From positions 52,501 through 116,500 of the forward strand of contig NZ_JAOQNG010000010.1 in NCBI RefSeq assembly GCF_025961225.1: a stretch of 64,000 nt of DNA, in the 5' to 3' direction. The notes below the pieces were generated by a model. That model had not been told where the DNA came from. It saw only the letters and a program-made list of their open reading frames with translations, and searched no databases. This document shows, one piece after another, positions 52,172 to 60,374 of the stretch. The first letter of the stretch is position 1; each line of letters begins with the position of its first letter. The stretch comes from Azospirillum canadense. Its GTDB lineage: Bacteria; Pseudomonadota; Alphaproteobacteria; Azospirillales; Azospirillaceae. The position numbers and the translations under genes are program-made.

Positions 52172-53239
52172 TCACTGTTCCGATTGATTTTCGGCGGGGT
52201 GGTCTTTGGTGTTGCGGTGCGCCAGATAGGCGAGGCCGCCGAACACCACCGCGGGGCCGATCATGCCGGCGTAGAGCGTGTGCTGGATGCCTTCCGACAG
52301 GGTCGGATAGCCGGTCTCCGGCACCTTCGTCGGCAGGTTCAGCTTGTCGAAGGGCACCGCCGACACGGCCAGGCACTGGGTGCCGCCCAGCTCCTTCTCG
52401 CCGTAGATGTGCGTCTGGTAGGTGGCCTCCACCAGCTTCTCGTGGCCCGACCGGGCGCCGCCGACCTTGCCGGCGATGTCGCCGCGCGGGTAGTGCGCGT
52501 ACTCGCCCGGCTTCAGCGCGGTGCGGCGCTTGGCCTCCTTCAGCAACTCGTCCGACCGGCCGAACAGCGTGGCGCCCGTGGGGCAGACGTCGGCGCAGCC
52601 CGGCAGTTCGTTCTGGGCGAGCCGCTGCTTGCACAGCTGGCACTTTTTGATCTCGCCGAAGGCGTCGTTGTAGTCGTACTTCGGCACGCCGAACGGGCAG
52701 GACAGCACGCAGTAGCGGCAGCCGATGCAGGCGTCCGGGTTGTGGCTGACGATGCCGCTCTGCGGATCCTTGGTCATGGCCGAGACCGGGCAGACCGACA
52801 CGCAGGACGGATCGGCGCAGTGCAGGCACTGGCGCTTGATGAAGGCGAATCCGTTCTCCGCCGAATCCTTGGTGGCGCCGGTGCCGTGGACGTAGGCCTT
52901 GATGACGTTCAGCGTCTTGGCCGACAGCTCCACCGGCGTGTCCCAGGTCGGGTTGCCGGGGCCGCCGTTCCACGCCTGCTGCTGCGGACCGACGTCCGGC
53001 GGCATGTGGTTGACGTCCTTGCAGGCCGTCACGCAGGCCTTGCAGCCGATGCACAGCGTGCTGTCATACAGCAGGCCGACGGCGTCGGGCGGCAGCGGCT
53101 TGGGCGGGCGCTGCAGCGCGTTGGCTTCCGGCGGGGCGGCCACCACGGTGGTGCAGGCGGCCGCCGTCGCGGCGGCGGTGCCCTTCACCGCGTTCCGGAG
53201 GAAGCCGCGCCGGGAGACCGTCTTCTTAGGGGTTGCCAT
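52172..53239 (-). CDS. hybA: Hydrogenase FeS electron-transfer subunit HybA
   Basis: The product has 355 residues. A Tat signal (SRRGFLRNAVKG) is followed by four-cluster ferredoxin motifs: CIGCKACVTACKDVN, CLHCADPSCVSVCPVSAM, CIGCRYCVLSCPFGVPKYDY and CQLCKQRL...CADVCPTGA. A C-terminal membrane helix (about 325-343) anchors it. It relays electrons from the small subunit to HybB. The start overlaps no gene; hybO ends 9 bases upstream. Confidence 0.96.
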   Translation of the reverse strand: MATPKKTVSRRGFLRNAVKGTAAATAAACTTVVAAPPEANALQRPPKPLPPDAVGLLYDSTLCIGCKACVTACKDVNHMPPDVGPQQQAWNGGPGNPTWDTPVELSAKTLNVIKAYVHGTGATKDSAENGFAFIKRQCLHCADPSCVSVCPVSAMTKDPQSGIVSHNPDACIGCRYCVLSCPFGVPKYDYNDAFGEIKKCQLCKQRLAQNELPGCADVCPTGATLFGRSDELLKEAKRRTALKPGEYAHYPRGDIAGKVGGARSGHEKLVEATYQTHIYGEKELGGTQCLAVSAVPFDKLNLPTKVPETGYPTLSEGIQHTLYAGMIGPAVVFGGLAYLAHRNTKDHPAENQSEQ

Positions 53240-53248
53240 GGCGCGACC

Positions 53249-54412
53249 TCACTCGGCCGGGGTGGAGGAGGACTCGGTTTTCTCGTCCTGCTTGCCGAGG
53301 CGGCTGGAGATCACCGCACCCGCACCCACCGCCGCACCAGCGATGCCGGCGACGACCGCGGCGGCACCGGCCGAGATGCCCTCGCCCTTGTCGGTGGCGA
53401 CCTGCGGGTAGCTGTTCGGCGGGGACACCGACTTCAGCGACGCCAGCTCATGGATGCTCTTGGTGAAGCCCACGCCCTTCTCGGTGCAGCCGAAGCAGGG
53501 GTGCCCGGTGCCGACCGGCCAGGTGCCCTGGCCGACGTCGTTGAAGCCGATGGACGGGCAGTTGGCGTAGGTCTCCGGGCCCTTGCAGCCCAGCTTGTAC
53601 AGGCAGTAGCCCTGGCGGTGGCCGGTGTCGCCGAACTCCAGCGCGAAGCGGCCGGCGTCGAAATGCGGGCGGCGCTCGCAATTCTCGTGGATCAGGCGGC
53701 CGTAGGCGAACTTCGGGCGCATCTTGTCGTCCAACTCCGGCAGCTTGCCGAAGGCGACGAAGTGCAGGACCAGCGACAGGAAGTTGTACGGGTTTGGCGG
53801 GCAGCCGGGGACGGTGACGACCGGCTTGTCCTTGATGATCTCGTTCAGGCCCACGGCGCCGGTCGGGTTGACGCCGGTGGACGGCCAGCCGCCCCAGGAC
53901 GCGCAGGACCCGATGGAGATCACCGCCGCGGCGCCCTTGGCGCACTCCAGAACGGCCTCCTTGTAGGTCTTGCCGGCGACCTTGCAGTAAACGCCGCCGT
54001 CCTTCGTCGGCACGGCGCCGTCGGTGACCATCAGGTACTTGCCCCAATTGGCCTTCATGGCCTGCTGCTTCCAGTTCTCGGCCTGGTGGCCGGCCCCGGT
54101 CATCAGCGTCTCGTTGTAGTCGAGCGAGATGGTGTCGAGGATCAGCGTCTCGAGCGTCGGGTGGTTGGTGCGCAGCAGCGTCTCGGTGCAGCCGGTGCAG
54201 GCCTGGCCGGACAGCCAGATCACCGTCGGGCGCGGGGCGGCGACGGCGGCGTTGGCGATCTTCACGCCGAAGGCGGGGGACAACCCGAGGGTCGCGGCCA
54301 CGCCGGTGCAGTATGTCAGGAATTCCCGGCGCGACATGCCGGCGAGCGCACCCTCGTACTCGTCGAGATCGCCGATGTGCTCGGCGTCGAGATCCACATG
54401 ACCATCGGGCAT
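53249..54412 (-). CDS. hybO: [NiFe] hydrogenase small subunit (HybO-type)
   Basis: The product has 387 residues. The Tat motif MSRREFLTYC is at residues 26-35. The proximal cluster starts SGQACTGCTETLLR (Cys72, Cys75), with GSCASWGG and VPGCPPNPYNF; further clusters lie in CLYKLGCKGPETYANCPS and HPCFGCTEKG. A C-terminal membrane helix (about 345-370, AGAAAVVAGIAGAAVGAGA) anchors it. It passes electrons out of the active site. The start MPDGH is chosen for GGGGGAAAGTC before it; MKGLWGK eight residues earlier is possible. It opens the operon downstream of an FNR box. Confidence 0.95.
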   Translation of the reverse strand: MPDGHVDLDAEHIGDLDEYEGALAGMSRREFLTYCTGVAATLGLSPAFGVKIANAAVAAPRPTVIWLSGQACTGCTETLLRTNHPTLETLILDTISLDYNETLMTGAGHQAENWKQQAMKANWGKYLMVTDGAVPTKDGGVYCKVAGKTYKEAVLECAKGAAAVISIGSCASWGGWPSTGVNPTGAVGLNEIIKDKPVVTVPGCPPNPYNFLSLVLHFVAFGKLPELDDKMRPKFAYGRLIHENCERRPHFDAGRFALEFGDTGHRQGYCLYKLGCKGPETYANCPSIGFNDVGQGTWPVGTGHPCFGCTEKGVGFTKSIHELASLKSVSPPNSYPQVATDKGEGISAGAAAVVAGIAGAAVGAGAVISSRLGKQDEKTESSSTPAE

Positions 54413-54812
54413 GACTTTCCCCCAAAGACCCTTCATTGGACCGCAGGCCGCCCTTGTGGACCGTTGGGGTCCGGGCGCCGCAAGCGCGACACGACGCAAC
54501 GCGCCGCGGCAGGGCCACGGCACGGCATTTACCCCATATTTAGTATGGGTATTTTGGCGCGAAACGCTCCGCGCCATTGCACCAGTTGTCTCAGCACACG
54601 GGCATTGATCTACATCAAACGGACGATTTGATGCGTAAGCATTGTTCTTTTGCCGTGCAGCATTCGCAACGTTTCATCGTCGGAGGGGAATCCCCGGTCC
54701 GTGCGCGTACGGCGGATAAATCCCCTCGCCAGCCCCCGGCGGGAGAGGGAGGGGCTTTTCGGCATGTTCCTTGCTTTGATTTAGACAACAAACAATACGG
54801 GGAGGAAACACC
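54413..54812. other. Intergenic promoter region between hybO and the chemoreceptor
   Basis: These 400 bases hold no gene. They contain a perfect FNR box (54605), two small hairpins in the hyb leader (CCCATA-TTTAG-TATGGG at 54533-54548 and TGGCGCG with CGCGCCA at 54555-54576), and a GC-rich palindromic repeat near 54721-54754 that can form a terminator-like hairpin before the chemoreceptor gene. Confidence 0.6.
54605..54618. promoter_or_regulatory. FNR box between hydrogenase and chemoreceptor operons
   Basis: TTGATCTACATCAA fits TTGAT-N4-ATCAA perfectly. On the minus strand TGCAAT (54581-54576) gives a -10 with the box centred near -42, the usual class II activation position for hyb. On the plus strand a similar distance is open to the chemoreceptor gene. 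Confidence 0.85.
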
Positions 54813-56981
54813 ATGACGATGTCGGTCGACCTGCGGCACAAATTGCCCGCAATGATTGTGTTAGCGTCCTTCGTCTCCATTCTCGCGGCCGGCGTCCTCG
54901 GCTATGTCTCGGCCGCCGACAGCCTGAAGGCGGGGGAGCGCAACAAGCTGGAGGCGCTGGCCGCGGCTCGGCAGGCCACGCTGTCCGACTATCTGGACAG
55001 TTTGAAGGACGATGTGCTGGTGACGGCGAACGTGCGCATGCTGCGCGACGGCCTGCTGGGGATGGTCAACGGCTACCGGCTGGAGGCGGCCAATGGGGCG
55101 GCCGACGCCATCGTCCGGCGCAAGTATGTGGACGAGAATCCAAACCCGCCGGACCAGCGATCGAAGCTCGACCTGGGCGGGAACAGCATCTACGACTCAA
55201 GCCACGCCAAGATTCACTCCTGGCTGCGCGACCTCGCCGCCGGGCGCGAGTATGACGACATCCAGCTGATCGCCCCGGATGGGACGGTTCTGTACAGCGT
55301 CGCCAAGCGCGACGACTTCGTGACCAACCTGAAAACCGGTCCCTGGAAGGACACGGCGCTGGCCGACGTTTTCGCCCGGATCAGCGTGGAACCGAAGGCC
55401 GGCCGCGTCGCGATGAGCGACCTGACCGCATACGCCCCGGCCGGCGGGCGCGCGACCGCCTTCATCGCCAGCCCGATCACGCTCGCCACCCCGGCGGGAG
55501 AGGAGCAACTCCTGGGCGTGCTGGTGCTCGTGCTGTCGGACGCGAAGCTCAACCGGATCATGCAGGCGGCCCAGGGGCTGGGCGCCACCGGGGAGACCTA
55601 CGTGGTCGGGGCCGACCGGCTGCTGCGCAGCAACTCCCGGCTGTCTGCCGCGCCGACGGTGCTGTCCACCCGGGCAGACAGCGAGACGGTCGCGGACGCG
55701 CTGGCCGGGCGCGGCGGCGTGGGCGAGACCCGCAACCACCGCAAGGCTGAGGTGATCTCCGCGTATCGCCCCATCGACCGGCTCGGCCTGCGCTGGGCCG
55801 TGATGGCGGAGGCGGAGTTGGATGAGGTGCTGGCCCCGGTTGCGGAACTGCGCAACCGCATGGTGCTGGGTGGCCTGCTTCTGCTGGCCGCCCTGTCGGC
55901 GGTCGGGCTGCTGTTCGCGCGCGGCGTCACCGGCCCCCTGTCGGCGATGACCGAGGCCATGCGGCGGCTGGCCGGCGGCGACCACGCGGCGGACGTGCCG
56001 GCGCGGGAGCGGCGCGACGAGATCGGGGCCATGGCCGCCGCGGTGCAGGTCTTCAAGGACGCGATGATCCAGACCGATCGCCTGCGTGCGGAGGAGGAGG
56101 AGCATCGCGCCCGCCAGGATCGGCGCAGCCGCACCGTGGAGGGCCTGACCGCCCGCTTCGACGCGGAGGTCAGCGGCGTTGTCCGCACCGTCGCCGACGC
56201 CGCGGTGGAGCTGGAGGCCACAGCGCAGTCCATGCGTGCCATCGCCGACCGGACCAGCGGGCAGGCGGCGACGGTCGCGGCCTCCGCCGACCAGACGTCC
56301 GACGGGGTGAATACGGTCGCCGCCGCGACGGAGGAGCTGTCCGCCTCCATCCAGGAGATCGCCGGGCGCGTCGCGGACTCCGTCCGCATCACCCGCAACG
56401 CGGTGGAGGAGGCGCAGCGCACCAACGCGGTGGTCGCGGCGCTGGTCCAGGCCGCCGGCAAGATCAGCGCGGTGGTCGGCCTGATCGAGACAATCGCCAG
56501 CCAGACCAACCTGCTTGCGCTCAACGCCACCATCGAGGCGGCGCGCGCCGGCGACGCGGGCAAGGGCTTCGCGGTGGTCGCCAACGAGGTGAAGGGCCTC
56601 GCCGCCCAAACCGCCAAGGCGACCAACGAGGTCAGCGGGCTGATCGGCGACATCCAGGCGGCCAGCGACACCGCGGTGTCAGCCATCGGCCGCATCGCCT
56701 CCATCATCCGCGAGGTGGACGGCATCTCGGCCGTCATCGCCTCGGCGGTGGAGCAGCAGGGGGCGGCCACGGCGGAGATCGCCCAGACGGTCCAGCGTTC
56801 CGCCGCTGGGGCGCAGACGGTGTCCACCACCATCGTCGGCGTCAGCGAGGCCGCGGGAAGGACCGGGGCCGCCGCCTCCGAGATGCTGGACTCGGCGCAG
56901 GGGCTCGCCCGGCAGGCCGACGCGCTGCGCGGCGAGATCGACCGCTTCCTCGGCGCGATCCGCAACGTGGAGGCGGCGTGA
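54813..56981 (+). CDS. Methyl-accepting chemotaxis protein (Cache sensor)
   Basis: The product has 722 residues. A membrane helix (about 12-32), a periplasmic dCache-type sensor (about 35-345), a second helix (about 350-368), HAMP and the MCP signalling hairpin IETIASQTNLLALNATIEAARAGDAGKGFAVVANEVKGLAAQ are visible. It senses an unknown signal and controls CheA. GGGGAGGAAACACC precedes the ATG, a strong site. It shares an upstream region with the hydrogenase operon and an FNR box, so energy or redox taxis linked to hydrogen use is possible. Confidence 0.93.
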   Translation: MTMSVDLRHKLPAMIVLASFVSILAAGVLGYVSAADSLKAGERNKLEALAAARQATLSDYLDSLKDDVLVTANVRMLRDGLLGMVNGYRLEAANGAADAIVRRKYVDENPNPPDQRSKLDLGGNSIYDSSHAKIHSWLRDLAAGREYDDIQLIAPDGTVLYSVAKRDDFVTNLKTGPWKDTALADVFARISVEPKAGRVAMSDLTAYAPAGGRATAFIASPITLATPAGEEQLLGVLVLVLSDAKLNRIMQAAQGLGATGETYVVGADRLLRSNSRLSAAPTVLSTRADSETVADALAGRGGVGETRNHRKAEVISAYRPIDRLGLRWAVMAEAELDEVLAPVAELRNRMVLGGLLLLAALSAVGLLFARGVTGPLSAMTEAMRRLAGGDHAADVPARERRDEIGAMAAAVQVFKDAMIQTDRLRAEEEEHRARQDRRSRTVEGLTARFDAEVSGVVRTVADAAVELEATAQSMRAIADRTSGQAATVAASADQTSDGVNTVAAATEELSASIQEIAGRVADSVRITRNAVEEAQRTNAVVAALVQAAGKISAVVGLIETIASQTNLLALNATIEAARAGDAGKGFAVVANEVKGLAAQTAKATNEVSGLIGDIQAASDTAVSAIGRIASIIREVDGISAVIASAVEQQGAATAEIAQTVQRSAAGAQTVSTTIVGVSEAAGRTGAAASEMLDSAQGLARQADALRGEIDRFLGAIRNVEAA

Positions 56982-57005
56982 CGCAACGGATTGTTGCAGG
57001 AACCC

Positions 57006-57047
57006 TTGATCCAGATCAGGGCAGGCAAGACCCAAGGCCAATACCTT
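57006..57047 (+). promoter_or_regulatory. FNR box and -10 upstream of the FNR gene
   Basis: TTGATCCAGATCAG (57006-57019) matches the FNR palindrome except the last base. TACCTT at 57042-57047 would place the box centred near -41.5, a class II activation position. This suggests autoregulation. Confidence 0.7.
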
Positions 57048-57126
57048 TTGCTGAGATTTGAGGCCTTGGTATCAGCCGCGGGGCGATCCCGCGGCACCCT
57101 GGGTCGGACAGCACGAGGTGCCCACC

Positions 57127-57909
57127 ATGACCTTCTCCGTCGCCGCCGAGACCATCGCCGCCGCTCCGGTGTCCATCCCCGCCACGGTTGCGGTGTCCGG
57201 TCCCGCGGCGGCGACGGAGAAGAGCCGCTGCGCCGGTTGCGCGGCGCGGAGCAAGGGGCTGTGCGCGGCCCTGCCGGCGGAGGAACTGCCGGAGCTGACC
57301 GCCGCGTCGCGCACCATCAACCTGCTGTCTTCCACCCCGGTCGTGCTGGAGGGGGCGGAGGCCGACAGCGTCTTCACCGTCGTGTCGGGCATGCTGAAGC
57401 TCTACAAGACGCTGCCCGACGGCCGGCAGCAGATCACCGGCTTCGCCACGGCCGGTGACGTGATCGGGCTGGCGGTGGGCGAGGTCTACGCCTACACGGC
57501 GGAGACGGTCACCGCCTCCACCGTCTGCCGCGCACCGCGCACCACGCTCCATCGGCTGATGGAGCGCCGGCCGGCCGTGCAGGGGCGGCTGCTCGCCATG
57601 ACCTCGGTGGAGCTGTCGGCGGCGCAGGACCAGATCCTGCTGCTCGGCTGCAAGACCGCGGTGGAACGGGTCGCCAGCTTCCTGCTGGCCCTGTCGCGCC
57701 GCTCCCGCCCGCTGCCGGACGGCAGCCCCAGCGTGTTCCTGCCCATGCCGAAGGTGGACATCGGCGCCTACCTGGGCCTGCGCCCGGAGACCCTGTCGCG
57801 CGTTCTGCGCAAGCTGGAGGACGCCGGCGCCATCACCCGCCTGACCAACGACCGCATCCGCCTGGACGACGCCGCCGCGCTGGAAGCCACGGCGACGCTC
57901 GCGGCGTGA
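57127..57909 (+). CDS. fnr: FNR/CRP-family oxygen-responsive regulator
   Basis: The product has 260 residues. Three N-terminal cysteines (Cys35, Cys38, Cys46 in SRCAGCAARSKGLCAAL, C-x2-C-x7-C) plus Cys134 match the four ligands of the oxygen-sensing [4Fe-4S] cluster in FnrN/AadR-type FNR. The cAMP-fold sensor leads to a winged-helix with PKVDIGAYLGLRPETLSRVLRKL; the E-x2-S-R residues are those that read TTGAT. Its own upstream box and the hydrogenase boxes fit this specificity. The start follows the ATG at 57127. Confidence 0.93.
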   Translation: MTFSVAAETIAAAPVSIPATVAVSGPAAATEKSRCAGCAARSKGLCAALPAEELPELTAASRTINLLSSTPVVLEGAEADSVFTVVSGMLKLYKTLPDGRQQITGFATAGDVIGLAVGEVYAYTAETVTASTVCRAPRTTLHRLMERRPAVQGRLLAMTSVELSAAQDQILLLGCKTAVERVASFLLALSRRSRPLPDGSPSVFLPMPKVDIGAYLGLRPETLSRVLRKLEDAGAITRLTNDRIRLDDAAALEATATLAA

Positions 57910-57918
57910 GGGCGGGAG

Positions 57919-59775
57919 TCATCCCACCGTTTCCGTCGGCGTTCCCGCCGCCTCCCGCGCGGTGAAGCGGTTGCCGGGCATGCGGAAGCACGAGCGGTAG
58001 CCGCCGGCGCGGTTGATATCCAGCTGTGCCTGGACCTGCTGCGCCAGCGCCTCGATCAGGCGCTTGCCCAGACCTTTCGCGCGCTCCCCGGTGTCGGAGC
58101 CGACCCCGTCGTCGCTCACCTCGAAGACGACGTCATCGCCCTCACGGAACAGGCGGATGCGGACGGTGCCGGAGCGGCCGTCGGGGAAGGCGTGCTTCAG
58201 GCTGTTGGTCACCAGCTCGTTGGCGATGAGGCCCAGCGGCATGGCGGTGTCCAGGTCGCAGACCAGCGCCTCCACCGCGGACTCGATGCGCACCGGCAGG
58301 CCGACGTGCAGGGCGGCCAGCCCCTGGCCCAAATCGCCGAAATAGCTGCGGAGGTCGATGCGCCGCAGATCCTGCGCGCTGTACAGCTGCTCGTGCAGGC
58401 GGGCCATCGCCTGGATGCGCTGGCCGACGGCGGCAAAGCCCTCCCGCGCCTTCTCATCCGCCACCTGCGCGGCTTCCAGCTGCAGGATGGCGGTGATGGC
58501 CTGCATGTTGTTCTTCACGCGGTGGTGCACCTCGCGCAGAAGCATCTCCTTCTCCTGCAGCGAGGCGCGCAGCCGCTCCTCCGCCAGCCGGCGGGCGGTG
58601 ATGTCCAGGATGGTGCCGAGCAGGCGGACCGGCCGCCGCCCCGCGGCATTGGAATCGCCGTTCTCGAAATGGGTCTGCCCCTGGGTGCTCAGCCAGCGGA
58701 CCGTGCCGTCGGGCTGGAGCGCGCGGAACTCCGCCGCCAGGCGCCCGTCGCCGTCCGGGTCCAGCGCCGCGCGCACCGCGGCCTCGGTCGCCGCGCGGTC
58801 GTCCGGGTGGACCGCGCGCAGGAACTGCGCGTAATCGACCACGCCGCCTGGGGCCAAGCCGAACAGCGCGTAGGTCCGCTCCGACCACAGGATGACGTCG
58901 CGGGACATGTCCCAGTCCCAGGTGCCGAGGCCGGTCGCCTGCACGGCGAGCCGCAGCCGCTCCTCGCTTTGCCGCAGGCGGGTCTCGGTGTGCTCCCGCT
59001 CTTCGGCGAGCCTCGCCTCCGCCTCCCGCGCCTTGCGCTCGGCGCTGCGCCGGGCCAGCGTGGAGGAGGTCAGCGCCAGCGCCAGCACCACGCCGGTCAC
59101 GCCCGCGACCTGGAGCGCCAGCACCGGGGGCTCGACGGGCGTGGCCTGGAACCAGGGCTGGGCGTTCCCCTCGTGGAAGGTGAAGGTCGCCGCCGCCATG
59201 CCGACGTAATGCATGCCGATGACCGCAGCCCCCATGGTGACAGCACCCAGGGCGCGCTGGCCGGGCGTCCGCACCGCGCCGGCCAGACGCAGGGCGGCGG
59301 TGGCTGCCGCGACGGCGATCAGCGCCGACAGCGCGACCAGCCCCGGGTCGTAGGTGATGGTGCCGTCCATGGTGATGGCGGCCATGCCGACGTAATGCAT
59401 CAGCACGATGCCGCCGCCCATGACCAGCCCGCCCAGAATCAGGCGCCCCGCGGCCAGCCCGTCGCGCGCGGTGAGCGCCAGGGCGCCGCCGGTCACGACG
59501 ATGGGCAGCGCCAGCGACACCAGCGTGATGTTGAGGTCGTAGGCGACGGGCACCGGCGTCACCAGGGCGAGCATGGCGATGAAGTGCATCGACCAGATGC
59601 CGCCGCCCATCGCCACCGCGGCTGCCCCCAGCCACGCCCATCGCGCGGTTGTCGCGCCTTTCCCTGCGGCGTTCCGCTGCCGGCCCGCGAGGTCGAGCGC
59701 GACATAGGCAGTGAAGACCGCCACCGCCGCCGATAGTGCCACCAGCAGGGGCTGGTGGTGACTGCTCACATGCAT
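57919..59775 (-). CDS. MHYT-domain sensor histidine kinase (HWE/HisKA_2)
   Basis: The product has 618 residues. Seven membrane helices hold three MHYT motifs (GIWSMHFIAMLA, LMHYVGMAAIT, IGMHYVGMAA), which bind copper and sense small gases or redox. Then come a coiled coil, a PAS domain (about 265-395, LRLAVQATGLGTWDWDM) and a HisKA_2 kinase with MLLREVHHRVKNNMQAITAI and an HATPase (NELVTNSLKHAF, DDGVGS). It is convergent with fnr, with 9 bases between stops. No response regulator is adjacent. Confidence 0.93.
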   Translation of the reverse strand: MHVSSHHQPLLVALSAAVAVFTAYVALDLAGRQRNAAGKGATTARWAWLGAAAVAMGGGIWSMHFIAMLALVTPVPVAYDLNITLVSLALPIVVTGGALALTARDGLAAGRLILGGLVMGGGIVLMHYVGMAAITMDGTITYDPGLVALSALIAVAAATAALRLAGAVRTPGQRALGAVTMGAAVIGMHYVGMAAATFTFHEGNAQPWFQATPVEPPVLALQVAGVTGVVLALALTSSTLARRSAERKAREAEARLAEEREHTETRLRQSEERLRLAVQATGLGTWDWDMSRDVILWSERTYALFGLAPGGVVDYAQFLRAVHPDDRAATEAAVRAALDPDGDGRLAAEFRALQPDGTVRWLSTQGQTHFENGDSNAAGRRPVRLLGTILDITARRLAEERLRASLQEKEMLLREVHHRVKNNMQAITAILQLEAAQVADEKAREGFAAVGQRIQAMARLHEQLYSAQDLRRIDLRSYFGDLGQGLAALHVGLPVRIESAVEALVCDLDTAMPLGLIANELVTNSLKHAFPDGRSGTVRIRLFREGDDVVFEVSDDGVGSDTGERAKGLGKRLIEALAQQVQAQLDINRAGGYRSCFRMPGNRFTAREAAGTPTETVG

Positions 59776-60374
59776 CCGACGCCGTCTCCAACCCGGCCGC
59801 TCCGTCGATGACCGGTTGGGCCGGCCGCGGGGGCGGCGGGCTGTCCGATTCGTTCGAGGATTGGTCGCACGGACTCTGGTTCTCTTCCTGTTGCACGGGG
59901 CAGGCCGACATACCGGAGCAACCGAGTCGGCTATTGCTTAGGGTCACCTTCAGTTCTTATCGTTAAGGAGTAGTAAACTGTAAAATTACTCTAAAGTGCG
60001 CAGCCATGCGCCACAAGCTGATCAGCCAATACCTGTTGAAAATAAGGATCGAAATGTGGAAGGCGTCGTGGCGTCTATGGAAGACCACCAAAAAAGATCG
60101 CCCTTTAGTTGCCATGGCACCGTGCGGAGGCTTGGCAATTTTGGACTTGATTTTTCTTCGGGTATTTTCCAAGAGAAATAGGGGAAATAACGCGATGGGG
60201 AGCAAATAAGTATTATAAAGGGTATTATGCGTTGCATCTCCCTTTCGCTGTGGCATGAACGTCCCGTTAAGAACGAAGAACGCCAACGGAATAGCGGATC
60301 TGTGATTGCTGCTCTTGAGACGGTATCAACCGCCCGGGTGCATCGGTTGCGGTTGCCGCTCAACAGTATTCGTG
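59776..60374. other. Low-GC non-coding region upstream of the hybrid kinase
   Basis: These 599 bases hold no credible gene. From 59940 to 60270 the sequence is AT-rich compared with the roughly 67-70 percent GC around, with several poly-A/T runs (CAAAAAAGATCG, TTGATTTTTCTTCGG). Short open frames in both strands have unusual composition and no ribosome site. It may be promoter/regulatory DNA or remnant acquired DNA. Confidence 0.5.

Noticed and set aside
54540..54600. Possible sigma-54 promoter for the hydrogenase operon
   Set aside because: GG and GC elements do not fall at the required 10-base spacing on either strand; the FNR-type arrangement fits better.
59963..60286. Minus-strand frame of 107 residues and plus-strand frame of 67 residues in the AT-rich island
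   Set aside because: No ribosome sites, odd composition and no domain; explained by the AT-rich sequence.
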